NCBI GenBank assembly: GCA_029260195.1
Contig: JAJDDS010000545.1
Coordinates: 1 to 26,172 of the forward strand
From: Phycisphaerae bacterium
GTDB lineage: Bacteria; Planctomycetota; Phycisphaerae; UBA1845
DNA length: 26,172 nt
Direction of reading: 5' to 3'
The notes below the pieces were generated by a model that saw nothing but the letters and a program-made list of their open reading frames with translations, did not search any database and was not told the origin of the DNA. How positions within the stretch are numbered: the first letter of the stretch is position 1; the number at the start of each line of letters is the position of its first letter. Made by a program: the position numbers and the translations under genes. This document shows positions 8,565 to 16,623 of the stretch, piece by piece.

Positions 8565-10070
8565 ATGACCGTACGGATTGGAGTGTTCGGGATTGTAGTG
8601 GCGTCGGGGTTCATGGCTGGATGCCCGACATCGACCAACAACGGTGGGGGTAACGGCGTTACCGTCGCTGCGGTGCCAAAGGGGACCGACTGCAGCGCGA
8701 ACGTCATCGCGTGCTACGACGAATTCGCGCATCAGCCGGTCAACGTGATTTGCTTCCGCGAAGCGAGTCGGTGGGCAAGCACCGAGCTTACCTGGCGGCT
8801 GTCTGACCCTCTGCCGGGTCTCGATCGCGAAGCGCAAGAGGAGATCGCAGCGCGCGCGTTCGCCCTGTGGTCCGACGCATCGGGCCTGTCGTTTTCGAGC
8901 GGCGGGGCTGACGTCGACATCAGCATTTCTTTCGGCGCCGGTGATCACGGCGACCCGTTCCCGTTCGACGGCCGTGGGAACAACCTTGGCCACGCGTTCT
9001 TTCCCGGCTCTGGAGACCCGGGCTCGATTCACCTTTGCTCAGCCGAAGACTGGGGATTGACGTCCGGGTCCGGGCGCTTCGATCTGTTCACGGCCATGGT
9101 CCACGAGATCGGGCACGCGCTCGGTGTCGAGCACAGCCTGGACGCGGGCGCGGTCATGGCGCCGAGTTACGGTGGGCCGATTAGCGAGCTGACGGAGGAC
9201 GATGTCGAGGCGATCCAACGACTCTATGGCAGTTCCGACGGTGATGTTCCACCGATCATCGATCGCGGCCAGGACTTTGACGACTTCTGCGCGGCCGCGA
9301 TCGCTGATCTCACGGCGCTTGGCGATCCCGACACGGACGGCGACGGCATCCCCGACACCGTTGAGTTCTTCGTGTTGAACACGGAGCCGCTGGCGGGCGA
9401 TTCGGACGGCGATAACGTGGCGGATTTCGTCGAGGTTTTTGTCGACGCGACCGATCCGATCAGCATCACGGACTTCAACCCCGCAAGCGTAGTGATACCG
9501 CCGCTGCCGACGACGGATGGAAACAACCGTCTGGATGTTCGGCTGTTCGTCGATGGGGTCCTGGCGGACTCGTATGCGCTGGGTGACGATTCGATTGTCG
9601 GGTTGACGCCGCCGGGCGGGTTCGGGGGGGACGTGTTTTCGATCGTGATGCAACGAGGATTCCTGGACCCGTCGGACGTGAGTCAAATCGGGATGACCTT
9701 CAGCGACGCGGGGGACCTGAACGGGACAGCGATCGCGCTGGCTGACATCAATGGGTTTATGCAGTTGGCGGCCAGCAGTCCGGAGGTCGCCGCGGCACAG
9801 TTCTGTAGGAACGTCGACCTATTTGGCAACGACACAGCGTGCCCCGATAATATCAGCGGCACGCCGTCCGGGACGATCAGTCTGGCGCTCTCTGGGGGAC
9901 GGCTTTTTGGTTCGTTCGATTTCAGCATCACCAATCCGGCGTCGTTCGGTTTCGGCGGGATGACATTTCGGGCGGTGGGTGACATCGACGTTCCGGACAA
10001 CTTCAGTCAAGCGCCCGACCTGGGCGATCTTGGAGACTTGTTCGGCGGTTTTCCCGGATTCGGCGGGTGA
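8565..10070 (+). CDS. Lipoprotein matrixin-type zinc metalloprotease, paralogue 1
   Basis: A secreted or surface-anchored M10A protease of 501 residues. A signal peptide ends in the lipobox FMAGC (Cys20), followed by an Asn/Gly-rich linker. The catalytic domain (about 70-222) is strikingly like animal matrix metalloproteases. It has TWRLSDPLPGL, a structural Ca/Zn region with GAGDHGDPFPFDG, then HEIGHALGVEH (180-190, three zinc histidines and Glu181), the Met-turn AVMAP (196-200) and LTEDDVEAIQRLYG. No PRCGxPD cysteine switch is present. A thrombospondin type 3-like Asp-rich Ca-binding segment (DPDTDGDGIPDT, then GDSDGDN) covers about 254-285, followed by an unassigned C-terminal domain of about 190 residues. 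It is followed after 110 bp by a close paralogue. The ribosome binding site is weak (GGGG). Confidence 0.9.
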   Translation: MTVRIGVFGIVVASGFMAGCPTSTNNGGGNGVTVAAVPKGTDCSANVIACYDEFAHQPVNVICFREASRWASTELTWRLSDPLPGLDREAQEEIAARAFALWSDASGLSFSSGGADVDISISFGAGDHGDPFPFDGRGNNLGHAFFPGSGDPGSIHLCSAEDWGLTSGSGRFDLFTAMVHEIGHALGVEHSLDAGAVMAPSYGGPISELTEDDVEAIQRLYGSSDGDVPPIIDRGQDFDDFCAAAIADLTALGDPDTDGDGIPDTVEFFVLNTEPLAGDSDGDNVADFVEVFVDATDPISITDFNPASVVIPPLPTTDGNNRLDVRLFVDGVLADSYALGDDSIVGLTPPGGFGGDVFSIVMQRGFLDPSDVSQIGMTFSDAGDLNGTAIALADINGFMQLAASSPEVAAAQFCRNVDLFGNDTACPDNISGTPSGTISLALSGGRLFGSFDFSITNPASFGFGGMTFRAVGDIDVPDNFSQAPDLGDLGDLFGGFPGFGG

Positions 10071-10180
10071 CCGGAACCGCTTTGTCCGCCGCGCTTGATG
10101 TGACCCAACCGCGCTACTACCATACCAGGGCAGCCGGTCGACGGGGGGGCGTTCAAGCACGTGTCGAACAGGGTGTGTCC

Positions 10181-11653
10181 ATGACGAATCGACTGACGGC
10201 GTTCGGAATCGTGGTGTCGGCGAGCCTGCTGGCTGGATGTCCGACTTCCACCGACAACGGCAACGGTACCGACGGAAACGGCAATGTGAACGGCGACGTC
10301 GTTGCCGAGGTGCCCAAGGGTACTGACTGCGGCGCTGTCGCCATCGCGTGTTACGACGAGTTCGCCCACCAGCCAGCCAACGTGATTTGTTTCCGCGAAG
10401 CCAGCCGCTGGGCGAACACCGAACTCACGTGGCGTCTGACGGAGCGGCTTCCCGGCGTGGGACGCGATGAGCAGGAGGAGGTCGCCGGGCGCGCGTTCCA
10501 ACTGTGGGCGGACGCCTCGGGCCTGTCGTTTTCGAGCGGCGGCGCTGGCGCCGACGTCAACATTTCCTTCGGCGCCGGCGACCACGGCGACCCGTTTCCG
10601 TTCGATGGCCCTGGGAACAACCTGGGCCACGCGTTTTTTCCCGGCTCTGGAAACCCGGGAGCAATTCACCTTTGCTCAATCGAGGACTGGGGTCTGACGT
10701 CGGGAGCGGGGAGCTTCGATCTCTTCACGGCGATGGTCCACGAGATCGGACACGCGCTCGGCGTCGAGCACAGCCTGCGCGAGGGCGCGGTCATGTCGCC
10801 CAGGTATACGGGTCCGATCAGCGAGTTGACCGACGACGATGTCGAGGCGATTCAGCGACTTTACGGCAGCTCGGATGGCGACGTACCGCCGATCATCGAG
10901 CGCGGCGAGGCGTTCGAGGAATTCTGCGCGGACGCGATGGCGAATCTCACGGCGCTGGGTGATCCCGACACCGACGGCGACGGAATCCCCGACACTGTCG
11001 AGTTCTTCGTGTTGAACACGGAGCCGCTCGAGGGCGACTCGGACGGCGATAACGTGACCGACTTCGTCGAGGTGTTCGTCGATACGACAGACCCTGGCGA
11101 CTCAACCGACTTTGAGCCCGACAGCGTCCTCAGCCCGCCGGACACCACGGACGCATCCCTCACCGCACAGCTACTCGTTGATGGCGTTGAAGTGGAATCG
11201 TTTGCCGTTGGCGACGGGTCGCTGATCGGCGCCGCCCCGGAGGCGCTGGGAGCGAACGGATATCAACTCCTGATTCAAACTGGTTCGTTCGCTCTTCTCG
11301 AAATCACGCAGATTGTGATTCTGTTCGACGACGTTTCGGACATCGATGGGACGCCTATCCCGGCCGGAGAGTTCCGGGGGCTGTTGCAGTTGGCTGCGAC
11401 CGCCCCGGTCTCGATCGTCGCGCAGTTTTGTGAGAATTTCCAATCCGACTTCGCCGGGGCATGTATCGGCGGTGACGCTTCGGGGGAGATCGAATTGAAT
11501 CTGATCGGCGGACGCTTGGTCGGTTCGTTTGATTTTTCGATCGTCTCGCCGTTGGACAGCACGCTGCGCGCCGTCGGCGAGCTCGATCTTCCCGAGATGT
11601 TCAGCCAAGCCAGCGAATCCGTCGACGTCGAGATTCCTGACTTGGGCGGTTAG
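10181..11653 (+). CDS. Lipoprotein matrixin-type zinc metalloprotease, paralogue 2
   Basis: This is the tandem paralogue of the preceding gene: 490 residues from ATG 10181, chosen because it gives a proper lipoprotein signal with lipobox LLAGC (Cys20). An upstream in-frame ATG at 10067 would add 38 residues before the signal peptide and is rejected. The catalytic domain again has GAGDHGDPFPFDG, HEIGHALGVEH and Met-turn AVMSP, then a TSP3-like Asp-rich segment. The first about 290 residues match paralogue 1 closely, while the C-terminal domain is clearly diverged. This suggests duplication followed by conservation of the protease and specialisation of the C-terminus. It is convergent with the deacylase gene, with 23 bp between stops. 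Confidence 0.9.
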   Translation: MTNRLTAFGIVVSASLLAGCPTSTDNGNGTDGNGNVNGDVVAEVPKGTDCGAVAIACYDEFAHQPANVICFREASRWANTELTWRLTERLPGVGRDEQEEVAGRAFQLWADASGLSFSSGGAGADVNISFGAGDHGDPFPFDGPGNNLGHAFFPGSGNPGAIHLCSIEDWGLTSGAGSFDLFTAMVHEIGHALGVEHSLREGAVMSPRYTGPISELTDDDVEAIQRLYGSSDGDVPPIIERGEAFEEFCADAMANLTALGDPDTDGDGIPDTVEFFVLNTEPLEGDSDGDNVTDFVEVFVDTTDPGDSTDFEPDSVLSPPDTTDASLTAQLLVDGVEVESFAVGDGSLIGAAPEALGANGYQLLIQTGSFALLEITQIVILFDDVSDIDGTPIPAGEFRGLLQLAATAPVSIVAQFCENFQSDFAGACIGGDASGEIELNLIGGRLVGSFDFSIVSPLDSTLRAVGELDLPEMFSQASESVDVEIPDLGG

Positions 11654-11676
11654 CATTCTCCCGCGGGTGCTCGCGA

Positions 11677-12927
11677 TTACTCACGTCGTGTGAACACCAA
11701 TCGCCCGTCCTCACGCCCGCGCTGACGAAACCCCAGCAGATGGAAGAACTCCGTCACCAACCAGCGCGCCACCATTGGATTGACGAGCAGTGTGTTGATT
11801 CGCGACGGATCCTTTCGCACTCCCGGAAGCCAGTGTGCCAAAGCCCCCAAACGCAAACGCCGTAGCCAAGCGGAGAGCGCCAGCCACGCCGGCCTCACCG
11901 GTCTGCTCAGGAAGAACCCATCGCCGCCCTGCGTCTGGTACAGCGGTAGCAGTACATGGCAGTCCCGGCTCGCCCGGATCGGTCCGCTCCGGTCACGCGC
12001 GAGTATGTCACCTTTCGATACGGCTTGGAAGTTGACGTACCCCGGTTCCATCACGAAACCGTCCTCGTCCCTTACGTGATGTCGATGGCGAATGTCCAGC
12101 AGTTTGGGTGCGCCGCGCGCCGCCTGGATCAGTCGGTCCCGCATCGCGTCTGCCTCGGGCACTTTGGCTGCGTCGATCATGCCGGTCGCGAAAAGCGCGC
12201 GCCAGACGGCGGCTTCGTGTATGTCGACCGACGCGGGGTCGTCGTGTTGCCCGGCTTCAAACCCCATCGTGATGTGTCCGAGATCGCTGACGTACCCGGG
12301 CAGGGTCCCCCCGACGCGCTCCTCCAGCCCCAGAACGATCGGCACGGGAAAGGACAGGGCGAACGCGCGGTTTCGCAGCGTGTCGGACAGCACGACGAAG
12401 GGCGCACCGTGCGCGGATGTGGTATGCATGTCGATGAAGTAGACGCTCGATGCCGTGGCTGCGAATTCTTGATCGAGCGCTTTGCTGAGTTCGATCTGCT
12501 CCCGATTTTCAACGCTCCATTCGTCGGGACTCGACCGGCGAATCGCGTCGATGTGGCGCGGCGTCCACTGACGGTTGAGATCCGAAACGACGAACCGTCG
12601 TCCTTGGGACAACGCCGCGAGATTTCCCGTCAGGCCGACGAACCGTCCCCGGCATGGCGGGCGTAACTTGTCCAGCGCATCGAACACACGTTGAAGCGCA
12701 ATCACGGCAGCCGGTTCGTTCCCGTGAACTGCGGCCACACAAATCAGGGTCGGTCCCGATGCGGTCACGCCGCGGACTTCAGTCCGCGCGGACTGAAGTC
12801 TGCGGCTCGCCGACGAAGGATCACCTCCCGAACCACCTCGAGCCGTCCCCGGCGCATCCCCATAGCGGCCCATGACGCGCTCGAGCCCAGCCCATGTCTC
12901 CGTAGCGATCGATACGTCCCCGCTCAC
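11677..12927 (-). CDS. Succinylglutamate desuccinylase/aspartoacylase-like zinc deacylase (M14-related)
   Basis: The AstE/AspA family hydrolyses an amide bond on an N-acylated amino acid or similar small molecule. Zinc-ligand motif VHGNEP (His68, Glu71), DLNRQW (116-121), FIDMHTT (third ligand His168) and MGFEAGQH with candidate catalytic Glu224 are all present in 416 residues. The GTG start lies 4 bp after the stop of the upstream GCS2-CBS ligase, so the two are very probably co-translated. A segment of about 35 residues between RYGDAPG and GPTLICVA is extra to the family. It contains the translation of a double REP-like palindrome (RRLQSARTEVRG, residues 42-53). The true substrate is unknown. 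Pairing with an amide-forming ligase suggests it removes or trims that enzyme's product. Confidence 0.85.
   Translation of the reverse strand: MSGDVSIATETWAGLERVMGRYGDAPGTARGGSGGDPSSASRRLQSARTEVRGVTASGPTLICVAAVHGNEPAAVIALQRVFDALDKLRPPCRGRFVGLTGNLAALSQGRRFVVSDLNRQWTPRHIDAIRRSSPDEWSVENREQIELSKALDQEFAATASSVYFIDMHTTSAHGAPFVVLSDTLRNRAFALSFPVPIVLGLEERVGGTLPGYVSDLGHITMGFEAGQHDDPASVDIHEAAVWRALFATGMIDAAKVPEADAMRDRLIQAARGAPKLLDIRHRHHVRDEDGFVMEPGYVNFQAVSKGDILARDRSGPIRASRDCHVLLPLYQTQGGDGFFLSRPVRPAWLALSAWLRRLRLGALAHWLPGVRKDPSRINTLLVNPMVARWLVTEFFHLLGFRQRGREDGRLVFTRRE
12771..12808 (-). repeat. Double REP-like palindrome inside a coding sequence, locus 4
   Basis: Two copies in opposite orientation overlap by 2 bp: CGCGGACT-TC-AGTCCGCG (12771-12788) and CGCGGACT-GA-AGTCTGCG (12787-12804), then GCTCG. 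The unit lies in frame within the deacylase gene and is translated as about 13 residues in a loop ahead of the zinc motif. Confidence 0.85.
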
Positions 12928-12931
12928 GCCG

Positions 12932-14848
12932 TCAACACTCTCTCAGATAAGGCTCGACCAACTCCGCAGCCATGGAAAGAAAATCGTGTTCGGTAATAAT
13001 TCCCACGAGTCGGGCGTCCTTCACGACGGGCAGGCAGGCGACTTTGTTCGTGCGCATCAGGTCAATAGCCTCGAGCGTCGGCGTCTCCGGCGCGACCGTG
13101 ATCGGATCCGACTGCATGATGGAACCGACGGGCATCGGGTTGTCCTTTCCGTGCGGCACGTCGTGCGCCAACAACCGCAACAGCGATCGGTACGACACCA
13201 AACCGACCAATCGATGCTCATCGTCCTCGACCGGTACGTGCCGTATATGACGCCAATCCATCAGGTTGGCGACCAAGTCGATCACCTCGTCCGCATGCAC
13301 GGTGAACACATCCGTGGTCATGAACTGTTCGACGCGTTGGTAGTTTCGCTGCCAACCGCCAGCCTCCTCCAAACGCGCCAGCGACCACTCGTGAACCGGA
13401 GCGCCTTCCTGCTGGCGAACATACGATCCCGCCACCAATGCCGCCGACCGCTCCGCGTGCGTTCCTGCACCCTTCAGTTGCCCAACCGATGCAAGAAGCC
13501 AGTGCGCCCCATTGCGCCCGGTGTGCACGCGCTGCTCGATGATCCCGAGGTAGCGATCGATGTCCTCCGAGTCGATCCCCGAGCGTTCCAGACCGCCGCG
13601 GGCAACGGTTAGCAACTCGCCGGTGATGAGGGCGGCTGCCGGCGCCTTCTTCCGATCCAGCCACTCGATCTGGGCGTCCAATCCGAGCCGGGCGGCTGCG
13701 ACGAAATTCCGCTTGGCGACGTCGAAGTCCATGACCTTGGTCACGTCCTCGCACCGCTCGGTCACCCCGCTCATCAGCCCGAACCAGAAGGCTGCGTTGG
13801 CTACTTCGTCGACTACGGTCGGTCCCGCCGGCAGGGTTCGGTTTTCGATTCGCAAGTGCGGTTTGCCGTCACAGATTCCGTAGCACGGGCGATTCCAGCG
13901 ATACACGGTCCCGTTGTGCATTTGGAGCGCATTCAATTTCGGCGCCCGCCCCGCGCCGATCGCGTCGAACGGATCCTCATCGACGGCGACCGCCATCACC
14001 ACGCGAAACCGAGCGATGTCGTCCTTGATGATCTCCATCACTGATTCGTGTACCCAATCGCTCCCGAAGCTCACCCGCGCGCTGCGCTCCTGGATGTGAT
14101 GTCCCGGAGTGCGCGTATCCACCGCCTGCTGAAATAAAGCGATCCGCGACTCCTGCCACAATCGTCGACCGAACAACAGCGGCGAGTTTACCGCGGCCGC
14201 CAGCGTGGGCGCGACGACGACCTGCGCGATGTTGTACAGGCGGGCGAACTCCTCCGGACCGACCTGGAAGTGCATCTGGCAACTCGTGTTGCAGGCTTCG
14301 AGCATCACGCTGTCGTGTTTGATAATCAGTTCGTCGGTCCCGGTGAGACGGAACTCGAAAGCGCCCGACCGAAGGCGCTTCAGCGCGTTGTTGAGCGCGA
14401 AGTACCGCGGCATCGGCGTCATGTTCCTCAGGTCCAGGTCGGACAGACGTAGCGTCGGGAGAATCCCCGTCAGCACCGGGCTCACACCCACCCCATTGGC
14501 GACCTCCGCGAGCCGATTCAGGCCTTCGGTGATCGCTTGTTCCAACCGCCGCAGGCAGTCGCCTCCGAAGACGAGTGGATCCAGGTTGTATTCCAGGTTG
14601 AACTGTCCCAGTTCCGTTGTGAACCGCGGATCGTCGAGTTTCTCGAGAATCTCGACCGCGGCCGGCGCGGGACGCCAGGAGCGGTCCGCCAGGAACACCT
14701 CCTGCTCCGCACCGATTCGTCGGACCCCCGACTCGATCATCCCCTCGTCCAGCAATCGCTCCAGCGCCCGGACATCGTTGAGGAGGCACTTCATGAACCG
14801 CCGCAGCGCTTCCGGATTGGAGTATTCTTCGACGTTGCTCTTGCCCAT
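12932..14848 (-). CDS. GCS2-family carboxylate-amine ligase fused to a CBS-domain pair
   Basis: The N-terminal about 400 residues match the GCS2 (glutamate-cysteine ligase type 2) family, which joins a carboxylate to an amine using ATP. Seen are IGAEQEVFLAD (about 46-56), ELGQFNLEYNLDP, EACNTSCQMHFQV and RIENRTLPAGP. The usual GCS2 length is about 370-430 residues. This protein has 638, because a helical region and two CBS repeats follow (about 510-570, QFMTTDVFTVHADE; and about 575-635, IMQSDPITVAPETPTLEA). CBS pairs bind adenine nucleotides, so activity may respond to cell energy state. ATG 14848 follows GAGGA. The downstream zinc deacylase starts 4 bp after the stop. True glutathione synthesis is not established; other amide products are equally possible. 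Confidence 0.88.
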   Translation of the reverse strand: MGKSNVEEYSNPEALRRFMKCLLNDVRALERLLDEGMIESGVRRIGAEQEVFLADRSWRPAPAAVEILEKLDDPRFTTELGQFNLEYNLDPLVFGGDCLRRLEQAITEGLNRLAEVANGVGVSPVLTGILPTLRLSDLDLRNMTPMPRYFALNNALKRLRSGAFEFRLTGTDELIIKHDSVMLEACNTSCQMHFQVGPEEFARLYNIAQVVVAPTLAAAVNSPLLFGRRLWQESRIALFQQAVDTRTPGHHIQERSARVSFGSDWVHESVMEIIKDDIARFRVVMAVAVDEDPFDAIGAGRAPKLNALQMHNGTVYRWNRPCYGICDGKPHLRIENRTLPAGPTVVDEVANAAFWFGLMSGVTERCEDVTKVMDFDVAKRNFVAAARLGLDAQIEWLDRKKAPAAALITGELLTVARGGLERSGIDSEDIDRYLGIIEQRVHTGRNGAHWLLASVGQLKGAGTHAERSAALVAGSYVRQQEGAPVHEWSLARLEEAGGWQRNYQRVEQFMTTDVFTVHADEVIDLVANLMDWRHIRHVPVEDDEHRLVGLVSYRSLLRLLAHDVPHGKDNPMPVGSIMQSDPITVAPETPTLEAIDLMRTNKVACLPVVKDARLVGIITEHDFLSMAAELVEPYLREC

Positions 14849-14892
14849 CGTTCATCCTCGCCCAAGCGCGGAACTGGCGGATGCCTCCCTCA

Positions 14893-14922
14893 AGTCTATC
14901 CGATTCTCAACCCGGTTGTCAG
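14893..14922 (-). promoter_or_regulatory. Possible sigma70-like promoter for the GCS2-CBS gene
   Basis: Read on the minus strand, CTGACA (14922-14917) and TAGACT (14898-14893) are separated by 18 nt, and the expected start site lies about 40 nt before the ATG at 14848. Match is 5/6 and 4/6 to the -35 and -10 consensus. This is a visual match only. Confidence 0.35.
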
Positions 14923-14991
14923 AAAAACTCTTTTCCCGTTCCCTTTCCGCGCGGCCCACATCGAGGGTAGGCGCCGGCCCCGCCGGTTCGC

Positions 14992-14997
14992 TATATT
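14992..14997 (+). promoter_or_regulatory. Possible -10 element for the beta-propeller gene
   Basis: TATATT stands out as AT-rich in a GC-rich leader, about 55 nt before ATG 15053. No convincing -35 hexamer lies 16-18 nt upstream, so the call is weak. Confidence 0.25.
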
Positions 14998-15052
14998 GTG
15001 TTGATGTTGGCGTCGATTTCGCCACGCCGGACACAAACGAAGGCGCACGCCC

Positions 15053-16462
15053 ATGCGACACGCAGCTCACCGTGCATCCGTCATCGCGATCACCCTGATA
15101 TTCGCAGCCGGCGCGACGGCTGACGACTGGAACACCGGTGTCGGCGGGCAGGCCTCACGGCGTGGCTTCTCGACGGAAGTCGGCCCGACCGCACGTGAGA
15201 TCTTATGGAGTGGGAGCCTCCCCGCCATCGTCGCGCAGCAGGCGGTCATCGCTGACGATCTCGTCGTCGTCAGCCGCATCGAGTCGTTCACCATCCCGAC
15301 CGGTACGACCATCATTGCCCACGAACTGCTTACCGGCGATGAACGCTGGTCTACACAGTTGCCCTACGACTTCCCAGGTTCTTCCTGGCGCAGCCGCGTC
15401 ACGGCCATCCGCGACGGACAGGTCTACGCCACGCGCGCCGGCAACACTAACTCCGACTACCTCTACGCGCTCGACCCCGAAGACGGCGACATCATCTGGC
15501 AGTCCGATCACCTCATCAACGAACACTCCACCGAGAGTTTGGCCTTCACCGAGAGCGGCGACATCATTGTCAGCGACTCAGGGCTGTTGCTGCGCATCGA
15601 CCGAATCGACGGCTCCACTGACTGGACCGCGCCGCGCTCGTGCCCGACATCCAATGGCTGCGACGCAGCCGTCTTCGGCGATCACGTCTACATCTGGGAG
15701 GCGAGCGTCTCTGGCCCGGAGATCAGCGTGTTCGATGCAAACGACGGCTCGTTCCTTTATTCAAGCGGGGGAATCGGCGGCGGCATCATTCAGCAGATGG
15801 GGCTGATGATCGGCCCCGACGGGACGGTCTACGCCCCCCGCGCCCAGAACAATCCGTTGACCGACTTCTTCGTCGCACTCGAAGACACCGGGACCGCGCT
15901 CGTCGAGAAATGGAGTATCCCGATGGGCTGGTTCCCGTTTTCGTCGTACGCGGTGGGGCCGGACGGAACGGTCTACACGTATTCGCGCGAGGACGAGGTT
16001 TTGCGCCTCGATCCCGATACGGGCGACATCCTCGACGCGTCTGTCCCCATCCCCTCCGACGGCAACGGCCGGCGCATCGCGGTGGACGCCATGGGCAAGG
16101 TCTACCTCACCAACGGCGGCTTCTCGCAGGGGCGGTTCTACGCGTTCAACGCAGCCCTCGATCTGCAATGGTCCGACGCAATCACCGGCGTACACGTCGG
16201 CGGACCGGCTGTGGGATCTGGCGGCGTCGTGGTCATCTGCGGAACGGGTACGAACGTCCGCGCGTATCACACTCTCCACGGCGACGCGAATGGTGACGAT
16301 CACGTGAATCTCGTCGACTTCAACGCGTTCGATTCCTGCACGACCGGTCCCGGCGGTGGCGCTTCCTCGCCGTGCGACGTGTTTGATTTCAACTGGGACG
16401 ACGACGTCGACCGCCACGACTTCGCCATCTTCCAACGTTTCTTCACCGGCGACACTCCGTAG
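15053..16462 (+). CDS. Secreted PQQ-like beta-propeller protein with C-terminal dockerin-type domain
   Basis: A 469-residue exported protein. The signal peptide MRHAAHRASVIAITLIFAAG is followed by likely cleavage near ATA/DD. The body repeats blade-like units with GxVYA..AxxPxxGxxxW patterns (for example YLYALDPEDGDIIW and TVYTYSREDEVLRLDPDTGD), typical of PQQ-like (YVTN/quinoprotein) propellers. Residues about 409-466 form two EF-like Ca-binding units (HGDANGDDHVNLVDFNAF and VFDFNWDDDVDRHDFAIF). This arrangement, joined by CTTGPGG and ending FTGDTP, is common in planctomycete secreted proteins. Dockerins bind cohesins in cellulosomes, but in planctomycetes the partner is generally unknown. 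Ligand and enzymatic activity cannot be assigned. It is divergent from the GCS2-CBS gene. Confidence 0.88.
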   Translation: MRHAAHRASVIAITLIFAAGATADDWNTGVGGQASRRGFSTEVGPTAREILWSGSLPAIVAQQAVIADDLVVVSRIESFTIPTGTTIIAHELLTGDERWSTQLPYDFPGSSWRSRVTAIRDGQVYATRAGNTNSDYLYALDPEDGDIIWQSDHLINEHSTESLAFTESGDIIVSDSGLLLRIDRIDGSTDWTAPRSCPTSNGCDAAVFGDHVYIWEASVSGPEISVFDANDGSFLYSSGGIGGGIIQQMGLMIGPDGTVYAPRAQNNPLTDFFVALEDTGTALVEKWSIPMGWFPFSSYAVGPDGTVYTYSREDEVLRLDPDTGDILDASVPIPSDGNGRRIAVDAMGKVYLTNGGFSQGRFYAFNAALDLQWSDAITGVHVGGPAVGSGGVVVICGTGTNVRAYHTLHGDANGDDHVNLVDFNAFDSCTTGPGGGASSPCDVFDFNWDDDVDRHDFAIFQRFFTGDTP

Positions 16463-16491
16463 CCGCGCGCCCTCGACGTCCAAACCGGTGG

Positions 16492-16547
16492 CGAGCCGAG
16501 GACTTCAGTCCTCGCGGACGTCCGCGTGAGATGGACCCCACGGCTCG
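16492..16547 (+). repeat. REP-like double palindrome, locus 5
   Basis: Outer arms CGAGCCG (16492-16498) and CGGCTCG (16541-16547) enclose three units. The first is the hairpin CGAGGACT-TC-AGTCCTCG (16497-16514), then comes a perfect 14-bp palindrome CGCGGACGTCCGCG (16513-16526), then a decayed hairpin CGTGAGAT-GG-ACCCCACG. This is the most complete two-sided form in the window and shows how single-sided loci 1 to 3 may derive from it. Confidence 0.8.
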
Positions 16548-16623
16548 CGGGTACGATCGCGCGGTCTTCGACTTCCAAGAACTACGCCGGACCCTTATTC
16601 TCCATCGGCCAAGGAGAAGGACC

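Noticed and set aside
10067..10180. Upstream ATG that would lengthen matrixin paralogue 2 by 38 residues
   Set aside because: It would bury the lipoprotein signal peptide; ATG 10181 matches the start of paralogue 1.
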